Shown here: piece after piece, positions 4,561 through 8,887 of the stretch
Layout: each line of letters starts with the position of its first letter
Position numbering within the stretch: position 1 is the first letter of the stretch
Position numbers and translations under genes: made by a program
Assembly (NCBI GenBank): GCA_964605205.1
Contig: CAZSBL010000140.1
Span: 1 to 8,887 of the forward strand
Source of the DNA: JAWVYT01 sp964605205
GTDB taxonomy: Bacteria; Gemmatimonadota; Gemmatimonadetes; Longimicrobiales; RSA9
DNA: 8,887 bases
Direction of reading: 5' to 3'
The notes under the pieces: generated by a model
Seen by the model: the letters and a program-made list of their open reading frames with translations, nothing else
Databases searched by the model: none
What the model was told of the DNA's origin: nothing

Positions 4561-7500
4561 TCCGCCCGCTTGATCCACTTGTCCAGCTCTGGCTCGTTCG
4601 GATCGAGCGGGTCACCGGGGTGGATGATCTCGGCGGGGCAGCGCTCGGCCGCCATGACCAGCTCCTTGAACGTGCCGGCCTTCGGATCCGCGATGTACGC
4701 CTGCTTGTCTTCGTTGTACTTGAACATCCGGTTGTTCAGCTGCGTGCACTCGTTGCACGTGGTGCAGCGCGCTGTCTCGATGTACGGCTCCATCCGGAGC
4801 CCTTCATCTTCTTCCTCCGCCTCCTCCGGCTCGGCGGTCTCCACCACCGACTCGGGCTTCTCCTCCACCGCGGTGGCCACGCCGCCCCCGGCCCGGGCCG
4901 CGGCCGTGCCACCATTCCCGCCGCTGGGCCCGACCTGCATCCCGCCCACGTCCGCGCCGATGGGCTCCAGCCCCGGCGTCGACTCGGCGGTCTTGAGCAG
5001 GTCGGCCACGGTGCGGTTCCCGTTCCCGTGCTTGACCAGCCCTTCGGCCAGGCGACGGGCGATGATCCGCGGGTACGTGGCCTTGAGCTCCTCGAGCTTG
5101 GCCTCGAACTCGTCCTGCGCCTCCTGCAGCTTGGTCTCGAACTCGCTCTCGATCTCCCGACCGATGTTGTTCCGGACCCAGTCCGGCACCTCGAGGCCGG
5201 CCATCTCCTTGAGCTGGTGCCAGAAGAGCAGCCGCTCCTCGGCCAGCTGCACGATCTCCTTCGAGACCCGGGTCCGCTCCAGCGTCTTCTCATCGTCGAT
5301 GGACCAGATGAAGGGGGTCTTCCCTTCCCGGTCCTCCTCCGACGCCGCCACGAACTCGTGGAACACCAGCTGGGTGTCTTCGTCCCAGTCGTCCTTCGAG
5401 ATCGACTTGAAGTGCTTCTTGAAGCGGGTCTCGGTGCCCGCCCAGTCGGCGATGGTCACCGGCAGCTCCATCACCTGCTCCTCGCCCTCGTCATCCATGT
5501 ACTTGAGCTCGTAGAGCGGCCAGATGCTCTGCGTGTCCGGGTTCCCGTCCAGGCTCAGGCACTCGGCGATGCTGTCGCCGGCGTCCGGGTCGTACGTCAG
5601 GAACGGGAACGCCCGGCTCTCCAGCGCGAGCTTCGCCGCCTCCGGCGCCCACTCGTCGGGGAGCCCATGCTCCACCGGGCACGGCGTGTAGACGTTGATG
5701 ACCGAGGGCCGGCGGGTCTTGAGCCCCTTGATCAGCCCCGCGATCAGGTGGCTCGCCGACGCCTGGCTGGTCTGGTGGACGAAGGCGCCGCGGTGGGCCA
5801 TGGCGATGTACGCCAACTCCTTCCGCTCCTCCGTCTTCCCGTGGACGGCCTTGCCGTACGGGCTCATGTCGGCCGACTGCCCGGTGTACGTCCCGGTGCT
5901 CGCCTGGCCGCCCGTGTTCGAGTAGACCTGCGTGTCCAGGACCACCACCCGGATCGGCTTCCCGCTGGCCATGAGCCGCGAGAGGTTCTGGAACCCGATA
6001 TCGAGCATGGCGCCATCGCCACCGATGGAGAGGATCGGCGGGACCAGGTTGAACTCCTCGTCGGTGAACTGCTGCCAGTCGAAGTCCGTGAAGAACTTCT
6101 CGTCGGTCTCCGGCTCGTACGTGCCCTCGAGGACCTTCTCGGCGCGACGGACGGTGACGAAGTTGTCCTGCATCTTCCGCATGTGCCCTTCGAAGATCCC
6201 GATGGCGATGCTGGGCGCGTCCTGGAAGAGGTGGTTCACCCACGGGAACGGGTACGGGTTGTAGGGATAGGTGCTCCCCCACACGCTGGAGCAGCCCGTG
6301 CTGTTGGTGATCCCGGTGGCGGCGCGACCGCGGCCGCTGGGACCCTCCTGGTAGCGCCACTTCAGATCCTTCAGCGCCTCCATGGAGCGGGCGTAGCGCT
6401 CCAGCTGCTGCCGCTTCTCTTCGTTCATCGGCACGTCCACGCGGCCGCCCTCGGCCACCGCGGCCAGGTCGATGTCCGCGTCGGCGGCCAGCAGGTCGCG
6501 GGCCTTCTCGTCGAGTCCGTCGAGGAGCGCGTCGATCTTCTCGACGTACTTCTCGACCCGGGGCTGCATGAGCGCCTCGATGGTCGAGGTGATCAGGTGG
6601 ACGGCCGTCTTCTCGCCGCACCCCATGCACGAGCCATCGCCGCCCACCATGCTCCGGTAGGTGTCCTTCTTCAGGAGCAGGCTCGGCAGCACGCCGATCC
6701 CCTCCTCGAGGTCCCGGATGTTGATGAAGCGGTCATCGGTGTCGGGCAGCTCCTGCCAGAAGTCCCAGTTCCGGCGCAGCTCCTCGACCTTCTCCTCGTC
6801 CTGCTTCACCGTGATCAGCGCCTCGTCCGCGCAGACGTCCACGCAGATGTTGCACCCCTTGCACGCCTCGGGGTTGACCGTAATGGACAGCAGCCCGCCG
6901 CTCCCCTTCTCCTTCCCTTCCGGGATGTCCCAGAACGGCTGGGCCTTCGCCAGCGGGAACTCGGAGAGCACCGGGTAGACGGCGGCGAAGTCGTCGTCGA
7001 GCTCCTTCCGCTTCTCCGGGTCCCAGTTCAGCTTCGGGACCAGGTTCTTGTACGCGGACTTCAGCGTGTCGCCGAAGTTGTCGAACTCCACGCCGTCGAT
7101 GACCTTGTGGGTCTCCTTGACCAGGTGCTTGCTGACCTGCTTGAGCCGGTCGAGCGAGCGCCCGTTCTTGGCGTGCTCCATGGCCGTGTCCAGGAGCTCC
7201 TCCACGCTGTTCACGAGCCCCGGGATCGCCGCGTCCGGACACTGGGTCCAGCACTGGGCGCACCCGGTGCACTTGCTGGCCACGAACTCCGGCACCTCGA
7301 ACCGGATGTCGGTCATGTCCCGGATCACGCTCGTGGCCGCCGGGATCCCGCTGATGGCGGCGTACGGATCGGCGATGGGCTCCTGCCCCTCGTCGTAGAT
7401 GGCGCAGACCTGCTCGAAGAAGCGGCCCGGGTTGCCGATCCCCACCTCGGCGGCGGGCACGTCGAGCATCGACGGCACCTGCGCCACCGGGAGCGACACG

Positions 7501-8887
7501 TCCTTGCCCTCGCCGCTGCCCGCCGGCTCGACCTCGGCCAGCTCGTCGTAGCCGCGGCGGATCACCCGCACGTTGTCCTCGACCACCCGCTCGCCCAGCT
7601 TGCCGAACTTCCGCTCCATCTGCTCGCGGATCCCGGCGAAGAGCGTCTCCTCATCGAGGCCCTCCTGCTCGGCCAGCGGGCTGACCTTGAAGAACGCGCC
7701 CAGGAACGCCGCGCCCTGCATCCGATAGCGGAGCTCGGCGGCGCTCGCCTCGTCGCTGGCGATCTTGAACCCGTCGAGGCCGTAGACCTTGATGTTCTTC
7801 TGCCGGATGAACCGCTTCGCGTCCTCCGGGAAGTGGTCCCACAGCTCGGCGGGCTCCAGGTCGGTCTGGATCACGAACACGCCGCCCTCCCGGAGCCCGG
7901 CCAGCGGGTTCGAGTGGCGGAACACGTTCGGGTCCGGGCTCAGCACCACGTCCACGTGCTTCAGCTCGGCGTTGATCTTGATCGGATCGCGGCTGAGCGT
8001 TGCGTAGAACGTGGTGGGCTGCCCCTTCTTCTCGGAGCCGTACTTCGGGTTCGCCTTCACGTGGAGCCCGGCCATCTCGAACGCCGTCAGGCTCACGTTC
8101 TTCCCCATGGTGATGGCGCCCCAACCGCCCACGGAGTGGATCCGCAGCGCGATAGAGCCTTCCGGCAGCAGGTTCAGGTCGCTCGCCGGCTCCAGCGCCA
8201 GATCCGGCAGCTTCGGGTACGCCTCCAGCAGCTGCTCCTGCCAGATCTCCAGCTTCGGCAGCCGCGTGCCCTTGCGGATGAAGTCGATCCCCAGGTAGTA
8301 CTGCCGGCGGCCCTTGCCGCCCTCCACCATGTTCTCCACCGCGGCCACCAGATCCCCCGGCTGCAGGTCCCGGCTGCCGAAGCCGAAACCCGCACTGAAG
8401 AAGTCCGGTACATCGTCACCCGAGAGCGCCGGGATCCCCTCGTGGGGCAGCTCGGCGCCGTTCGTCTTCCGGGCCCGGCCGTTCTCCACGGCCTTCCCCA
8501 TGGCGCTCCGGATCTCCCGCAGCATCGGGGCGTCCACGGCCAGCGGCTGGTCGACCCGCTCCAGCACCGTCACCGCCTTCTTCCCGGCGAGCATCTGCGC
8601 CACCAGGTCCGACGGGAACGGGCGGAACATGACCATGTCCAGCACGCCCACCTTGAGCCCCTTCTCCTCGCGCAGGTAGTCGGCCGCCGCCTCGGCGTTG
8701 CCCACCACCGAGCCCTGCCCCACCAGCACGTACTCGGCGTCCTCGAGCTTGTAGCCCATGGCCCGCCGGTACCGCCGACCGGTCAGCTCGCCGTACGCGG
8801 CCAGCGCCTGGTCGGCCAGCTCCCGGACGTGATCGAAGTAGAACGGCCGCTGCGCCGCCACGCCCTGGGCGTAGCTGTCCTGGTTCT
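4548..8887 (-). CDS. Giant pyruvate/2-oxoacid:ferredoxin oxidoreductase with C-terminal ferredoxin-like domain (partial, 5' end off window)
   Basis: This is a single-chain PFOR (NifJ type): ThDP-dependent oxidation of pyruvate, or another 2-oxoacid, with CoA to acyl-CoA and CO2, reducing ferredoxin. The frame is open to the right edge; 1445 residues are visible. Numbered from the GTG codon at 8861, which is an internal Val: domain II (about 43-130); a gamma-like domain with GGWGAITMGKN (245-255) and KYGSEKKG (273-280); an 8Fe-8S domain with C531/C534/C537/C541 and C667/C670/C673/C677; and the ThDP domain with C745, C748, C857 and C1061 as proximal-cluster ligands plus GGDG (947-950) and SNTGGQ (981-986) for Mg-ThDP. 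Unusual segments are 551-655, about 765-850, a long C-terminal region with a predicted coiled coil (1236-1262), an acidic Gly/Ala linker (1297-1356), and a ferredoxin-like end with C1366/C1369/C1372 and C1408-Pro. Standard PFOR is about 1170-1200 residues. The domain I catalytic residues are off the window, so the substrate cannot be fixed. Confidence 0.92.
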   Translation of the reverse strand, partial: NQDSYAQGVAAQRPFYFDHVRELADQALAAYGELTGRRYRRAMGYKLEDAEYVLVGQGSVVGNAEAAADYLREEKGLKVGVLDMVMFRPFPSDLVAQMLAGKKAVTVLERVDQPLAVDAPMLREIRSAMGKAVENGRARKTNGAELPHEGIPALSGDDVPDFFSAGFGFGSRDLQPGDLVAAVENMVEGGKGRRQYYLGIDFIRKGTRLPKLEIWQEQLLEAYPKLPDLALEPASDLNLLPEGSIALRIHSVGGWGAITMGKNVSLTAFEMAGLHVKANPKYGSEKKGQPTTFYATLSRDPIKINAELKHVDVVLSPDPNVFRHSNPLAGLREGGVFVIQTDLEPAELWDHFPEDAKRFIRQKNIKVYGLDGFKIASDEASAAELRYRMQGAAFLGAFFKVSPLAEQEGLDEETLFAGIREQMERKFGKLGERVVEDNVRVIRRGYDELAEVEPAGSGEGKDVSLPVAQVPSMLDVPAAEVGIGNPGRFFEQVCAIYDEGQEPIADPYAAISGIPAATSVIRDMTDIRFEVPEFVASKCTGCAQCWTQCPDAAIPGLVNSVEELLDTAMEHAKNGRSLDRLKQVSKHLVKETHKVIDGVEFDNFGDTLKSAYKNLVPKLNWDPEKRKELDDDFAAVYPVLSEFPLAKAQPFWDIPEGKEKGSGGLLSITVNPEACKGCNICVDVCADEALITVKQDEEKVEELRRNWDFWQELPDTDDRFINIRDLEEGIGVLPSLLLKKDTYRSMVGGDGSCMGCGEKTAVHLITSTIEALMQPRVEKYVEKIDALLDGLDEKARDLLAADADIDLAAVAEGGRVDVPMNEEKRQQLERYARSMEALKDLKWRYQEGPSGRGRAATGITNSTGCSSVWGSTYPYNPYPFPWVNHLFQDAPSIAIGIFEGHMRKMQDNFVTVRRAEKVLEGTYEPETDEKFFTDFDWQQFTDEEFNLVPPILSIGGDGAMLDIGFQNLSRLMASGKPIRVVVLDTQVYSNTGGQASTGTYTGQSADMSPYGKAVHGKTEERKELAYIAMAHRGAFVHQTSQASASHLIAGLIKGLKTRRPSVINVYTPCPVEHGLPDEWAPEAAKLALESRAFPFLTYDPDAGDSIAECLSLDGNPDTQSIWPLYELKYMDDEGEEQVMELPVTIADWAGTETRFKKHFKSISKDDWDEDTQLVFHEFVAASEEDREGKTPFIWSIDDEKTLERTRVSKEIVQLAEERLLFWHQLKEMAGLEVPDWVRNNIGREIESEFETKLQEAQDEFEAKLEELKATYPRIIARRLAEGLVKHGNGNRTVADLLKTAESTPGLEPIGADVGGMQVGPSGGNGGTAAARAGGGVATAVEEKPESVVETAEPEEAEEEDEGLRMEPYIETARCTTCNECTQLNNRMFKYNEDKQAYIADPKAGTFKELVMAAERCPAEIIHPGDPLDPNEPELDKWIKRAEPFN

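Noticed and set aside
4890..4975. Biotin/lipoyl carrier domain in the PFOR tail, suggested by GGMQV
   Set aside because: The characteristic (A/V)MKM-type Lys motif and surrounding hairpin fold are absent; the stretch is a Gly/Ala-rich linker.
8859..8861. GTG as the start codon of the PFOR gene
   Set aside because: The frame stays open to the window edge and the residues there lie after domain I of the PFOR fold, so this is an internal Val codon and the gene is cut by the edge.

Overview
This is a GC-rich bacterial window in which every gene I can support lies on the minus strand. Reading in the direction of transcription (right to left) it holds: the 3' part of a very large pyruvate/2-oxoacid:ferredoxin oxidoreductase gene (PFOR, nifJ-like; 4548 to the right edge, 5' end missing); a 265-base spacer with repeats and hairpins (4283-4547); then rnfC, rnfD, rnfG, rnfE and the first 104 codons of rnfA, cut by the left edge. 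The order C-D-G-E-A is that of Rnf operons in acetogens and some other anaerobes. rnfB is not in the window and would be expected just beyond the left edge.

The genes make one energy circuit. The oxidoreductase would oxidise a 2-oxoacid, probably pyruvate, with CoA and pass low-potential electrons to ferredoxin. Rnf is the membrane ferredoxin:NAD+ oxidoreductase that takes electrons from reduced ferredoxin, makes NADH and pumps Na+ or H+ (or runs in reverse to make reduced ferredoxin). RnfC carries its two 4Fe-4S motifs, RnfD and RnfG carry recognisable covalent-flavin Thr sites, and RnfE and the visible part of RnfA keep the membrane-cluster cysteines, so the visible parts look functional. 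The rnf genes overlap by 1-4 bases at every junction, most with a clear Shine-Dalgarno inside the preceding gene, so they are one translationally coupled operon.

The most unusual item is the oxidoreductase. The visible 1445 residues already exceed a whole standard PFOR (about 1170-1200 residues), although most or all of the N-terminal pyruvate/ThDP domain is off the window. The excess comes from extra segments around the iron-sulfur domains, an extended C-terminal region with a coiled coil and an acidic low-complexity linker, and a terminal single-cluster ferredoxin-like domain. The gamma-like domain also looks divergent.

Organism: the GC richness, Rnf, and a PFOR of this kind suggest an anaerobic or facultative lineage outside the classical model groups. 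Gemmatimonadota or a neighbouring GC-rich phylum is my guess from general resemblance only; there is no marker gene to settle it. No tRNA, rRNA, CRISPR array or transposase is visible.
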